A program made the translations under genes and the position numbers. DNA of 64,000 nucleotides. Origin: Paludibacter propionicigenes WB4. Lineage in GTDB: Bacteria > Bacteroidota > Bacteroidia > Bacteroidales > Paludibacteraceae. The notes beneath the pieces were generated by a model that worked only from the letters and a program-made list of their open reading frames with translations, was not told where the DNA came from and searched no databases. The stretch lies in the NCBI RefSeq assembly GCF_000183135.1, contig NC_014734.1, positions 1,922,001 to 1,986,000 on the forward strand, given 5' to 3'. This document shows positions 37,101 to 46,507 of the stretch, in pieces (position 1 is the first letter of the stretch; each line of letters starts with the position of its first letter).

Positions 37101-38047
37101 AGGTAAAAAAACAAAAAAGTATCAATACGGGTAGTGGAATTGGTCTGCATCTGGTCAAAGAATACGTAGAATTGCACAATGGTACGATTGAAGTTGAAAG
37201 CCGTTTAAATGAAGGAAGCTTATTCACAGTCAGCATTCCGATAGACTTACAGTCTGCGGACGAAATACAATCGGAAACAGAGAGTATAGATGAACAAAAG
37301 ATAAAAGTACTCGTTGTGGAAGATAATGCTGAATTTCGGATGTTTATCATGGGAGAACTGATGGAAAAATACCACGTCATTGAAGCTGCAAATGGTAAAG
37401 ATGGACTCGAAAAAGCGCTGAAACATCAACCCGATTTGATAATTACCGATGTTATGATGCCTGAAATGTCAGGTACTGAACTTTGTCGACTGCTCAAGAA
37501 GAATATACAAACTTCTCATATTCCGGTGATATTACTTACCGCCAAAACATCAGATAAAGCACAAATTGAGGGCTTTGAAGCAGGTGCAGATGCGTACATT
37601 TCAAAACCATTTAATATGGACATACTCCTGCTGCGTATTCATCATTTAATTGAACAACAGAATCAACGAAAAGAGCAGTTTAAAAATGCTATAACTATAA
37701 ACCCCGGAGTACTTGCATCAACGAGCGTTGATAAAGAGCTTATTAAAAACGCACTTGGGCACATTGAGAAAAATCTTGGCAATGTATCTTATTCTGTAGA
37801 ACAACTCAGTAAAGACCTTTTTATGGACAGGACAGGCTTGTACAGAAAATTATCAGTCATTACCGGACAAACGCCCAGTGAATTTATCCGATCGGTTAGA
37901 TTAAAGAAGGCAGCACTGTTATTAAAAAACGGGTTGCAGGTTTCCGAAGTAGCATCCAGGGTTGGATTTGGAACAACCAGTTACTTTACAAAATGTTTTC
38001 AAGAGGAATTCGGGGTAAAACCGTCTCAATATAAAAACATAAACTAA
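34121..38047 (+). CDS. Hybrid two-component system (HTCS) regulator of the xylan locus
   Basis: 1308 residues joining sensor, kinase and regulator in one inner-membrane protein. It has a signal peptide (1-18), periplasmic Reg_prop beta-propeller repeats (about 20-690), a Y_Y_Y domain (about 700-770), a membrane span (about 782-802), HisKA with phospho-His829 in TNISHELRTP, HATPase (about 930-1045), a receiver with phospho-Asp1110 in IITDVMMPE, and a C-terminal AraC-type double helix-turn-helix (about 1200-1308). HTCS proteins bind a specific oligosaccharide in the periplasm and switch on neighbouring polysaccharide-utilisation genes. All key residues are present. It is the only intact plus-strand gene, flanked by two minus-strand CAZyme blocks that it probably controls. 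By analogy with xylan loci, the signal is probably a decorated xylo-oligosaccharide. Confidence 0.96.
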   Translation: MRNSLLTIIFLLCIHCAAQEHYVFSPINSSNGLSDNRVRSICQLPDDRMIIVTEGLINIYDGANFRYIHYDDRKAYLLKDYSGWHRVYIDNDQRLWVKNQHRLLIFDIRKELFIPNTDSVFVSQGIKSQVSNFFMDTEHNFWYTTANDELIYRNNNTSHTFLSHVSRINGNSDRLYDLVVYKKQLFLFYKSGRMACFDMVTRKKLYVEDPFNGNNIYSSNLAVIPYKNYFYQVRNGSGIGSLLRFNVKNRRWENILKTDYWLNTLTLDNKGNCWISSLIGLWSIDKNLQNKRLISPLHLVDGRVFETEISTQYIDNKGGIWVGSVDRGVLYYHPDRFKFQNFGRSLFKLQEIKKISVRCFAEKDNYILVGTQNGLFRKEKGSASLELYKSIPTNSVCEMLLKDSKQRIWLCTQNNGLFCIENNVIKRFNTPKYCLSIYESFDNKLYLCTNDGVGLLDPSTGDFKKASYTSKNLPDYSYQLTYLKKDMLLGYSDNGLFLYNTRKNNITIPDKKNPLQQHNCHHYHCLFTDSRGLVWLGTMDGLNVYNPTNNSTKSFSEKDGLINNSIRSIVEDDLGMIWVSTSNGISRIAVSEKNESYQYSFYNYNKFDGVIETEFLPRSVLKTSYNSLIWGGLDGFNEINLAKINSYEQPLSVPLFTKLLLSGKEIRQNDYSDGNIILKQSISSTSEIHLKHFQNFIGLEFSALNYVNPTQTYYRYQLEGADDAWNEIKAVNGVGSANYTNLSPGTYTLKVYASNDRHNWGKKYAEIKIVISPPFWKTIWAYIFYLLIIIYVLYSSVSYYIRRNRHKMETLQKEELDQLKYSFFTNISHELRTPLTLILTPLDSILKKVDDESLKKQLNGIYRNANELLKLVNQLLDFRKLEMKGETLELSYCSINDFIEVTAFSFQEMAANNGIELVSECEDDNIYAYVDKDKMQKIINNLLSNAIKFTPSGGRILLKAMKDTDEQMFVIQVSDTGIGIPEVDVSQIFDRFYQVKKQKSINTGSGIGLHLVKEYVELHNGTIEVESRLNEGSLFTVSIPIDLQSADEIQSETESIDEQKIKVLVVEDNAEFRMFIMGELMEKYHVIEAANGKDGLEKALKHQPDLIITDVMMPEMSGTELCRLLKKNIQTSHIPVILLTAKTSDKAQIEGFEAGADAYISKPFNMDILLLRIHHLIEQQNQRKEQFKNAITINPGVLASTSVDKELIKNALGHIEKNLGNVSYSVEQLSKDLFMDRTGLYRKLSVITGQTPSEFIRSVRLKKAALLLKNGLQVSEVASRVGFGTTSYFTKCFQEEFGVKPSQYKNIN

Positions 38048-38091
38048 GCTAACATTTTCTTTCACAAGCATTAATCAATTCCCATAAAATT

Positions 38092-38139
38092 AAAACGCTT
38101 CAGGATATTTCTTATTTCAAAATATCCTGAAGCGTTTTT
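38092..38139. terminator. Bidirectional terminator between HTCS and GH10 genes
   Basis: A long near-perfect stem (AAAACGCTTCAGGATATTT paired with AAATATCCTGAAGCGTTTT) with an 8-9 base loop, flanked by A-run and T-run. It lies between the convergent stops at 38047 (+) and 38157 (-) and serves both. Confidence 0.9.
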
Positions 38140-38156
38140 GTGAATAAAGCTATAAA

Positions 38157-39284
38157 TTATTTTTTCTTTATAGTTTTATATTTCTTTGCCAGTTTAATCA
38201 TTTGATCAACAATAGGCTTACGCTTATTATTACGATCGAAAAGCATTGGATAATCCATTCTTCCACGGATAGGGAATCCATTCAACCAGGTTCCATTATC
38301 GGTAACACCCCAAACAGTAACACGGTCAATCACATCATCATATTTCAAGAACAGATTAAACATATCCAACATACGTTTATTCCATTTTGCCTGAACATCA
38401 GCCGGTACACCGTCACGATAAGGATCCATTTCTTTAGAATAACTAAAATTTGTAGAGATGTTAGCTCCTTCATACGGACTTGGAAGTATCGAAATATCCC
38501 ATTCTGTTATCAGGATATGAACTCCGGCAGCTTTCAGTTTTTTGAAACTTGCTTCGGCAGCCTCTACTGTAGGATTAATCATATGCATATGCGACTGAGA
38601 ACCAACCGCATCAATTCTAAGACCTGCTGCCTTTAGCTCTTTTACCAATTGTACAATAGCATCACATTTGGACGGAGTTTCTACATTATAATCATTGTAG
38701 TACAATTCGGCATTTGGATCTGCTTCATGTGCAAATTGGAAAGCATACTTAATAAAGTCCTTACCTAAAATCTGATAGAACTTGCTATTTCTGTAAGATC
38801 CATTATCCTCAAAAGCCTCATTCACTACATCCCAACCTTTGATTTTACCTTTATAACGTCCTACAACGGCATGAATATGTTTACGCATTCTCTCTTTGAG
38901 AACTTCAGGAGTAGCAGGTTTGCCGTCTTCACCAACAAAGAACCAGTTAGGCACTTGCGAATGCCAGATAAGGCAATGACCGGTAAGGGTTTGCTTGTTT
39001 TTTTCAGCAAAAGCTACAATCTTATCTGCATTATCCCAATTGAAACGATCCTCTGCCGGATGAATCGGTTGGGGTTTCATATCATTTTCGGCTACAATTG
39101 CACTAAATTCACTGGCAATAATTGCTGATTCAGCTGCATTTACACCATTTACCTGCTGCATATTTACAGCGGTACCAAACAGAAATTTACCTTTAGTTGC
39201 TTCACCTAAGGTTTTTTGGGCCATTGTTTGCACAGATGCCAAACAACACATAGCAGCAATTGCGTAAATTGATTTGTGTTTCAT
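38157..39284 (-). CDS. GH10 endo-beta-1,4-xylanase
   Basis: 375 residues, compact single-domain GH10. The signal peptide (1-22, ending TMA before Gln) is followed by the barrel with acid/base Glu156 in WDVVNEAF and nucleophile Glu261 in LITEWDIS. The glycone-site motifs ENDMKPQPIHP and LTGHCLIWHSQVPNWF are intact. It lacks the proline-rich loop of the GH10 at 7102. The two xylanases are clearly diverged and may attack different chain lengths or substitution patterns. It is last in the right-hand operon, just after the symporter gene, a pairing common in Bacteroides xylan loci. There is no convincing lipobox, so a periplasmic location is expected. Confidence 0.96.
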   Translation of the reverse strand: MKHKSIYAIAAMCCLASVQTMAQKTLGEATKGKFLFGTAVNMQQVNGVNAAESAIIASEFSAIVAENDMKPQPIHPAEDRFNWDNADKIVAFAEKNKQTLTGHCLIWHSQVPNWFFVGEDGKPATPEVLKERMRKHIHAVVGRYKGKIKGWDVVNEAFEDNGSYRNSKFYQILGKDFIKYAFQFAHEADPNAELYYNDYNVETPSKCDAIVQLVKELKAAGLRIDAVGSQSHMHMINPTVEAAEASFKKLKAAGVHILITEWDISILPSPYEGANISTNFSYSKEMDPYRDGVPADVQAKWNKRMLDMFNLFLKYDDVIDRVTVWGVTDNGTWLNGFPIRGRMDYPMLFDRNNKRKPIVDQMIKLAKKYKTIKKK

Positions 39285-39313
39285 GATTTTCTTGATTTGT
39301 TTAAATATTAGTT

Positions 39314-40807
39314 TTATTTAGCGCTTTCTGCCAAATTATCGGCTTCGGCGTTAGCTGCACGACGGGCTTTCAGTTCTGTTTCAATCTGTACTTCCAATTT
39401 CTTGTCAATCACATAGAAGAACAGTAAGCCAACTCCGATAAGAAATGGAATAGATGGATAAATACTTACCAACATCTTTGCGCCACTGGCCACACTTGCG
39501 GGTTGCACGATATCAGCACCGGCAGCACCGGCTTTTCCAATATAACCATATAGACCTAAAATCCATGTAACAAGCGCACTACCAATTGACAAACCGGCTT
39601 TAAGCCCAACCATCATAGCTGAGAAAATAATAGCTGTTGCTCTACGTGAAGTTTTATATTCGGAGAAATCAGCAACATCCGCAATCATAGCCCAAAGAAT
39701 TGGAACTGTAATACCATAGAAGAATCCGTGAAGTATTTGTGATCCGAACATTAAAATAACGTTACTTGGCGTAAAAAAGTAGAATGCTAAAATGAAAAGA
39801 GTTGAAATAAACAATCCTGTTTTAAACACATCGCGTTTTCCATATTTATCAGCCAATTTTTTTGACAAAGAAATACCAATAATTTGGAAAATAATTCCAC
39901 CGGCATTAAACAGACCTAATCCAGCTGAAACAGGGTCAGAACCAAAGAAATTGATTCCCATGCCATTCAGGCCTGCAATTACCGGACTAATAAGATTTGC
40001 AAGCGCAGGTCTATCCACAAAATTGTAAAAATAATACACATATGAACCACCTTTCATTGCCAGCGTAACGAACAATAAAATGGTCAGAACTAACATTATA
40101 AACCAAGGTTTATTTTTAGAAAGGTCTGAAAAATCTTCTTTCAATGTTGATTTTTGTTCTGGTCTTGGAACGATACGTTCTTTTGTTGTTAAGAATGTAA
40201 TAAGCAACAATACTGTACCCAGGATAGCCATCCAGGTCATTACCTGCTCAATACCGGCTGCTTTATCGCCATGACCGGCATAAATGATAATAGGTAACAT
40301 AAATACCTGTACGAAAAACTGAGCAAACATTACAGCTACAAAACGATAAGACGAAAGACTGTTTCTTTCACTCATATCGCCGGTAATTACACCACTCAAC
40401 GCAGAATAAGGCAAGTTACTGGAAGCATAGCACAACAACAAAAGCGTATAAGTTGCTGCAGCATAAATCAATTTACCTTTGTACGAAAAATCAGGTGTTG
40501 AAAATGCCAATAACGCAATAACACCCATTGGAACAGCAGTGAAGAGTATCCAAGGTCTGAATTTTCCCCATCTTGAACTGGTGCGATCAGCTAGAACACC
40601 AATCAATGGGTTAAACAAAAAGGCAGCAACCAACCCAACAGCCAAAGTAACTGCAGACGCATCGGCTGCTTTAAGTCCATAAATATCGGTATAAAAATAA
40701 GCTAAATAGGTAACAAGCGTTTGAAAAATCAGATTGGCAGCCAAATCTCCAAAACTGTACCCTACTTTTTCGAGAACAGAAAGTTTCTGTGAAGTTGAAT
40801 TATTCAT
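39314..40807 (-). CDS. GPH-family sugar:cation symporter (xyloside/xylo-oligosaccharide importer)
   Basis: 497 residues with about 12 hydrophobic spans and no cleaved signal. The early motif GYSFGDLAANLIF and the cytoplasmic loop LADRTSSRWGKFRPW are hallmarks of the glycoside-pentoside-hexuronide:cation symporter family (MelB, XynP/XynB type). It is an inner-membrane importer driven by a sodium or proton gradient. Between a GH10 and an esterase gene it most likely takes xylose-containing disaccharides or oligosaccharides from periplasm to cytoplasm. It is the only transporter permease in the window. The substrate is inferred from context. Confidence 0.94.
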   Translation of the reverse strand: MNNSTSQKLSVLEKVGYSFGDLAANLIFQTLVTYLAYFYTDIYGLKAADASAVTLAVGLVAAFLFNPLIGVLADRTSSRWGKFRPWILFTAVPMGVIALLAFSTPDFSYKGKLIYAAATYTLLLLCYASSNLPYSALSGVITGDMSERNSLSSYRFVAVMFAQFFVQVFMLPIIIYAGHGDKAAGIEQVMTWMAILGTVLLLITFLTTKERIVPRPEQKSTLKEDFSDLSKNKPWFIMLVLTILLFVTLAMKGGSYVYYFYNFVDRPALANLISPVIAGLNGMGINFFGSDPVSAGLGLFNAGGIIFQIIGISLSKKLADKYGKRDVFKTGLFISTLFILAFYFFTPSNVILMFGSQILHGFFYGITVPILWAMIADVADFSEYKTSRRATAIIFSAMMVGLKAGLSIGSALVTWILGLYGYIGKAGAAGADIVQPASVASGAKMLVSIYPSIPFLIGVGLLFFYVIDKKLEVQIETELKARRAANAEADNLAESAK

Positions 40808-40825
40808 ATTATATTTGTTAGTGAT

Positions 40826-42760
40826 TTATTTATTCGTAGTAAATGGCGAAGCAGGCAATCCTTCTTTGTTTTTCAGGTTTGCATAAGCCGGGTTATCATC
40901 CCATGCATATCGCACAACAGTTGGATGCGTGATCTTACGACTCCATACTTTCACCTTGTTGGTAGACACAACAACTGCATTTGCCCACTCAAATTTGCCA
41001 TCAGAACCCGCAATTTGAAATCCATCCAGAAGGCTATTAGTGAATAATCCACTACCAACGGATGCAAAAGTAAGAATAATACTGCTATTTTCAATCTCCA
41101 TAGATTGGTATAACGGACCTGAGCTGACAACCGAATTGTCGCGATAAGCAACGCGCGCAGCTTCCATTCCCAATCTTCGTGCTACTTCCTTTTTGTTTAA
41201 TGGGTGAATATCATTCCACTCACCCAAATCGGTGGTAACAGCCATACCTGTGTTGGGTATTTCCAACGCACGTCTTTGCGCCTCGCGCACACCAGCCATG
41301 CCACTTTCTACGGGTTGCTTGTTTGGAACTCCCAGATTAGCTATCTGAGCAAATATAAACGGCATATCAGGTTGGTTGAATTTTGTACGCCAGCTCACAA
41401 TCAAGTCTTTGAACAGGCGTTGATATTCATCCTGCGATGTACCTGTATTAGATTCTCCCTGATACCAGATTGTTCCTTTCAGGCGGTAGCCGATTATCGG
41501 GCTGGTCAAACTGTTATACAATCCCGAAGGGCGTGTTCCCGCTCCGCCTCCACCGCCGGCACCTTGTCCCATTTGCGGTTTCAGATTAGCACCTATATGA
41601 TAGTTCCACTGACCGGTCAAATCTATTTTTTGAGAGCCGATACGAAGTTCGTACGTTTTATCTTCCACAAAACCACCTTTACCATTCGGCAGAATTACGC
41701 GTACCATCAATTTATTCTTACCCGGCTTAAGCACGCCTACAAGCAGTTTGTAAATGCGCGGAGGGTATTGATAAGATATAGTTCCTACAAATGTTCCGTT
41801 CAGAAAAGCCGAATCACTTTCGATGATACGACCCAACCGAAGGACTGCATCTTTCTTATTCACCAGTGAATCCGGCACATCAAACTCTTTGTAGAACCAC
41901 ATAGACCCCATGCGAAGATCAACACCTTTGTCCGACCAATAACCCGGAAGCGAAATCTGAGGCCAGTCGGAGGTATTCACATCGCCCTTTGACCAACGTC
42001 CCAGTCCCGGATCATTTTTAGCCAGTTCAGCATTAAAATTAAATCGAACCGGACTACCGGAAGAAGATCTTGTTGCACGAATGGAATCAGCTTTAGCTCT
42101 GGCCGTTTTCCATTTATCCATATAAGATTTCATAAAATCTTCACTCACCCAAGATTCAATGGCTGTACCGCCAATAGCATTATTGATCAGACCGATAGGA
42201 ACTTTATACTTCTGATACAGTTGATCTCCAAAGAAATATGACAGTGAAGAAAAGTTCAGGATATTCTCCTGAGTAGCCGGAAGCCATGTTCCTTCTTTAA
42301 AGTCGGTCTGAGGAGTTTGCGAATCGGTACGTATAGTTGGTTTGAAATAACGGATATTGGTATTATTCGTTTGGTCTATTTCTTTTTGATATAAATCCAG
42401 TACTCGGTAAACCATCAACTCCATATTGGACTGACCGGAACACAACCACACATCGCCCATCAAAATGTCTTTGATCTCAATATCATTTACCTTCATTGTG
42501 TAAGGACCACCTGCAGCAATGGAAGGAAAATCTACTTTCCAGTTTCCTTGTTTGTCAGCCTTAGTTTGATATTTCTTTCCCAGAAACTCAACCTTCACTT
42601 TTTCACCCGGATCTGCCCAGCCCCATATCTTTAACGGCGTATCGCGCTGAAGCACCATACCATTACTTATCAGCCGAGGCAGTTTGACCACAGCTTTTGC
42701 AGGGTTTGACCACAAGCCTGCCACTATCAGGATTACTAATAATCTACTAACCGATTTCAT
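40826..42760 (-). CDS. SGNH/GDSL acetylesterase of sialate-O-acetylesterase type (CE20-like acetylxylan esterase)
   Basis: 644 residues with a signal peptide (1-23). The catalytic Ser111 is in WLCSGQSNMEL, and the Asp517-x-His519 pair in EWNDIHPL completes the triad. A galactose-binding jelly-roll module (about 255-395), like those of GH2 enzymes, is inserted into the SGNH fold, followed by a Gly-rich loop (396-412). Although often named sialate O-acetylesterase, proteins of this architecture in xylan loci are acetylxylan esterases (CE20). Its start overlaps the GH115 stop by four bases (ATGA), implying translational coupling to the glucuronidase. Expected role: remove acetyl groups that block xylanases and glucuronidases. 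Confidence 0.88.
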   Translation of the reverse strand: MKSVSRLLVILIVAGLWSNPAKAVVKLPRLISNGMVLQRDTPLKIWGWADPGEKVKVEFLGKKYQTKADKQGNWKVDFPSIAAGGPYTMKVNDIEIKDILMGDVWLCSGQSNMELMVYRVLDLYQKEIDQTNNTNIRYFKPTIRTDSQTPQTDFKEGTWLPATQENILNFSSLSYFFGDQLYQKYKVPIGLINNAIGGTAIESWVSEDFMKSYMDKWKTARAKADSIRATRSSSGSPVRFNFNAELAKNDPGLGRWSKGDVNTSDWPQISLPGYWSDKGVDLRMGSMWFYKEFDVPDSLVNKKDAVLRLGRIIESDSAFLNGTFVGTISYQYPPRIYKLLVGVLKPGKNKLMVRVILPNGKGGFVEDKTYELRIGSQKIDLTGQWNYHIGANLKPQMGQGAGGGGGAGTRPSGLYNSLTSPIIGYRLKGTIWYQGESNTGTSQDEYQRLFKDLIVSWRTKFNQPDMPFIFAQIANLGVPNKQPVESGMAGVREAQRRALEIPNTGMAVTTDLGEWNDIHPLNKKEVARRLGMEAARVAYRDNSVVSSGPLYQSMEIENSSIILTFASVGSGLFTNSLLDGFQIAGSDGKFEWANAVVVSTNKVKVWSRKITHPTVVRYAWDDNPAYANLKNKEGLPASPFTTNK

Positions 42761-45309
42761 TTACCTGCTTCAGACTTTGTTAGTATTTTACTTTCGGGAG
42801 CTCCCAGATAACTTGGTTTCAGTCCACCGGTATTGATTAATATCTTTTGCAACACAAGCCCGGCTTCTTTCACAGAGAAACGTAGTGTGTGTTTACCGAC
42901 AGATTCAATCTTATGCTTTGTAACCGAATTGATAATATGTTCGGACTGCCAGCGTCCCAACTCACCTCTGTAATGACCATTCAAATTTATCACCTGCGGC
43001 GCTGCATCATCAAAAGCAATGCTGTACCGTAGCCCTTTGTTAGCATTAAAGTTCAATGTCGGCGAAAATAAGAGCTGCACATCAAATTCACCTGTAGTTG
43101 CGAAGTCAATATCGTACTCAACATAGATATTTTCATTGTCCTTTGGATATACATTCTGTGGAACGGTAGTTATAGCCGATTTAGTTTTTCCCAGATAAGG
43201 AATTATCTGCCAGCTAATTCTATCAGAATTAACGGCACGATTGAAATTTTCAGCTTCAATAGATACATACCCATCACTCTCTACAAATATTTTCGGCGCT
43301 TTGGCTTGATCCTTTTCAGCAACATACGTCACATTGGGCATTTTACTTCTTCGGGGTTCTTGCCAATTAGTATATCCAATATGCAATTGATCCATCATGT
43401 GATTCCACTTACCATTCGCAATGATATGATTGTAAGCATAAGTCAATACAGAATCTCTTTTATAGCATTCCTGTACTTTATCAGCCCATACATTAGCCTG
43501 TATATCATTATTTTTTGCGTAAAATTTATTTTTGGCTACGGCATAATACATTTCGTAAAGATTGCTGCAGGCATTGACCGGATACAACACTAACTGGTCA
43601 AAAGCATCTTTGTACTTCGGAGGAATAGTGTAATATAAACGAAGCGCATCCAAAGCCAGGTTGCGATAATCGGCAGTCACGTTTTCAAACTCATTATAAT
43701 TTTCCAAACTATAAGTCCTGTCGTTCAACGTCTCAGGCGTTACTCGTCTGTTATACTTTGTATAAAGATTAATAATGCGTGCAGCTTCTTTAGCGTATGG
43801 TTGACCAAACTGCTCGGCACACCAATTCTCTGTGTGAGACAGTAGATTATTTGCATTGAATTTAGATGGATCCCATGCCATATCGAGGAAGAAGCTGATT
43901 GGATATTCCATCGGTTTCAGATCGCCCACATTTACAACCCAGAGTTCTTGAACACCATGCGTGTAACTCAAATTCATTTGTTCCCATACCCGTTGAATAG
44001 GACTAATATTAATCCATTTAGAATTGCGCGGAGCACCGACATAATCGAAATGATAGTACATTCCGTATCCACCTTTACGAGGTTTGGCATTAATTTCAGG
44101 AAGCTTACGCACATTACCCCAGTTGTCATCGCAAAATAGCAGAGTTACATCATCGGGCACACGCATGCCATGATCATAATAATCTTGCACCTCTTTATAC
44201 AATGCCCATACCTGTGGGGTTTTTTCGGCTTTTTGTCCGGTTACGTCTTCAATAATTTTGCGTTGATCTTTTACAATTTGCTCAAGCAGTGCGATATTTG
44301 TTCCTTCGCCCATAGCTTCATCGCCATCACCACGCATACCCACAGTGACAACTTTGTCCCAGTTTTTACTTCTTTCAATACCGAATTTCCATGATTTTTG
44401 TAAGGCATCAGCGTTTTTGGAATAATCCCAAACCTTAGACAGCTTATTGCGCTCGGTGTATCGGTGCCAGTCTTGCTGAGCCATAGCCATAGGCTCATGA
44501 TGAGAAGTTCCCATGACAATGCCCATTTCATTAGCCAACACGCCATTTGCAGGATCATCGTCATAAAAAGCATTTCCCCACATGGCAGGCCAGAGGTAAT
44601 TGGCTTTTAAACGAAGTAATAATTCAAACACTTTTTCGTAAAACTTACTATTGAATCCTCCGAAAGTTTCTTTTGACCAGCCACTTAGCGATGGAGCTTC
44701 GTCATTTAGGAAAATACCCCTGTACTTCACTTTCGGACTGTCAGTGACATAACGGCCATTCTTTACAAATAACGATTCTTGTTTTACCACCGGAACATCT
44801 GCCCAATAATACCAGGGTGAAACACCAATATTTTTGGATACATCATAGATCCCATAAATAGTACCACGCTTGTCGCTACCGGCAATAACGAGTGCTTTTT
44901 CAACTCCGGGGAGGGGAGAATCAATGGTCTGTATGACAAAAGACTCCCATTTACCTGAAATATTCTTCACATCGAGTTTTTTGCTTTTGATCAGTTGGTC
45001 AATAAGTGGACTCTTACCGATAGTTCCAACAATAACCACTTCCTTGGTATCCGGTTTGTTGGTATATTTAATTTCCGGTTCACTTCCTGTAACTTTGCCG
45101 ATATCAGTTTTCAGATTTTTCAGCGCTGAAATTACTCCCGGAAAGTCTTCGGAACTGATAACTAATGGAGTTGAACCTTTGGTAGTTGATAATATAAATT
45201 GGTTATCTGCTGCATTATTGGTTATGTAGGTTTTCTCTTGTCCTGCAAAAGCAGAGGCAGAAGACAATAAAAACAGCGTGCAGAAAATCGTTAATAACAG
45301 GTGTTTCAT
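42757..45309 (-). CDS. GH115 xylan alpha-1,2-glucuronidase
   Basis: Removes (4-O-methyl-)glucuronic acid from xylan, including internal residues of the polymer. It is an 850-residue protein with a signal peptide (1-22), an N-terminal alpha/beta domain (about 30-170), a TIM barrel (about 190-500), a helical domain (about 500-650) and a C-terminal beta-sandwich (about 670-850). The GYGMYYHFDYVGAPRNSKW and TLLFCDDNWGN motifs are characteristic of the family. Size and domain order match characterised Bacteroides GH115 enzymes. It is translationally coupled to the downstream acetylesterase. It complements the GH67 enzyme at 46508, which prefers uronic acid at the non-reducing end of short oligomers. 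Confidence 0.95.
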   Translation of the reverse strand: MKHLLLTIFCTLFLLSSASAFAGQEKTYITNNAADNQFILSTTKGSTPLVISSEDFPGVISALKNLKTDIGKVTGSEPEIKYTNKPDTKEVVIVGTIGKSPLIDQLIKSKKLDVKNISGKWESFVIQTIDSPLPGVEKALVIAGSDKRGTIYGIYDVSKNIGVSPWYYWADVPVVKQESLFVKNGRYVTDSPKVKYRGIFLNDEAPSLSGWSKETFGGFNSKFYEKVFELLLRLKANYLWPAMWGNAFYDDDPANGVLANEMGIVMGTSHHEPMAMAQQDWHRYTERNKLSKVWDYSKNADALQKSWKFGIERSKNWDKVVTVGMRGDGDEAMGEGTNIALLEQIVKDQRKIIEDVTGQKAEKTPQVWALYKEVQDYYDHGMRVPDDVTLLFCDDNWGNVRKLPEINAKPRKGGYGMYYHFDYVGAPRNSKWINISPIQRVWEQMNLSYTHGVQELWVVNVGDLKPMEYPISFFLDMAWDPSKFNANNLLSHTENWCAEQFGQPYAKEAARIINLYTKYNRRVTPETLNDRTYSLENYNEFENVTADYRNLALDALRLYYTIPPKYKDAFDQLVLYPVNACSNLYEMYYAVAKNKFYAKNNDIQANVWADKVQECYKRDSVLTYAYNHIIANGKWNHMMDQLHIGYTNWQEPRRSKMPNVTYVAEKDQAKAPKIFVESDGYVSIEAENFNRAVNSDRISWQIIPYLGKTKSAITTVPQNVYPKDNENIYVEYDIDFATTGEFDVQLLFSPTLNFNANKGLRYSIAFDDAAPQVINLNGHYRGELGRWQSEHIINSVTKHKIESVGKHTLRFSVKEAGLVLQKILINTGGLKPSYLGAPESKILTKSEAGK

Positions 45310-45430
45310 TAATTGTAATGATTATTTTTTCTTTTGTAATCCAAGCCTTTACTCTCGAAAAGCCTTCATTTTTATCTTAGAACAGCTCAGAATCTTCGAA
45401 ATGTAAAGATGTGCATTACTCTTGAGGCAT

Positions 45431-46375
<945 letters not shown>

Positions 46376-46507
46376 TTATATTAATCTGGCGTGAAACCGC
46401 TCATTTGGATAACGAGGCATAAAAATACCATAAAAAAATAGAATATCAAGACAATATCATTCTTGCAAATTAATTTTAATTGCTTATTATGTTTAAATAT
46501 CGATAGA

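Noticed and set aside
41204-41869. 221-residue frame antisense to the GDSL acetylesterase
   Set aside because: Cys/Arg/His-rich shadow of a well-supported gene on the other strand, with no domain or neighbour support.
46448-46455. AAGACAAT, the same 8-mer as one arm of the 33753-33777 palindrome, upstream of the CE6 gene
   Set aside because: It has no inverted partner here and the 8-mer also occurs inside the GH115 coding region, so chance is sufficient explanation.
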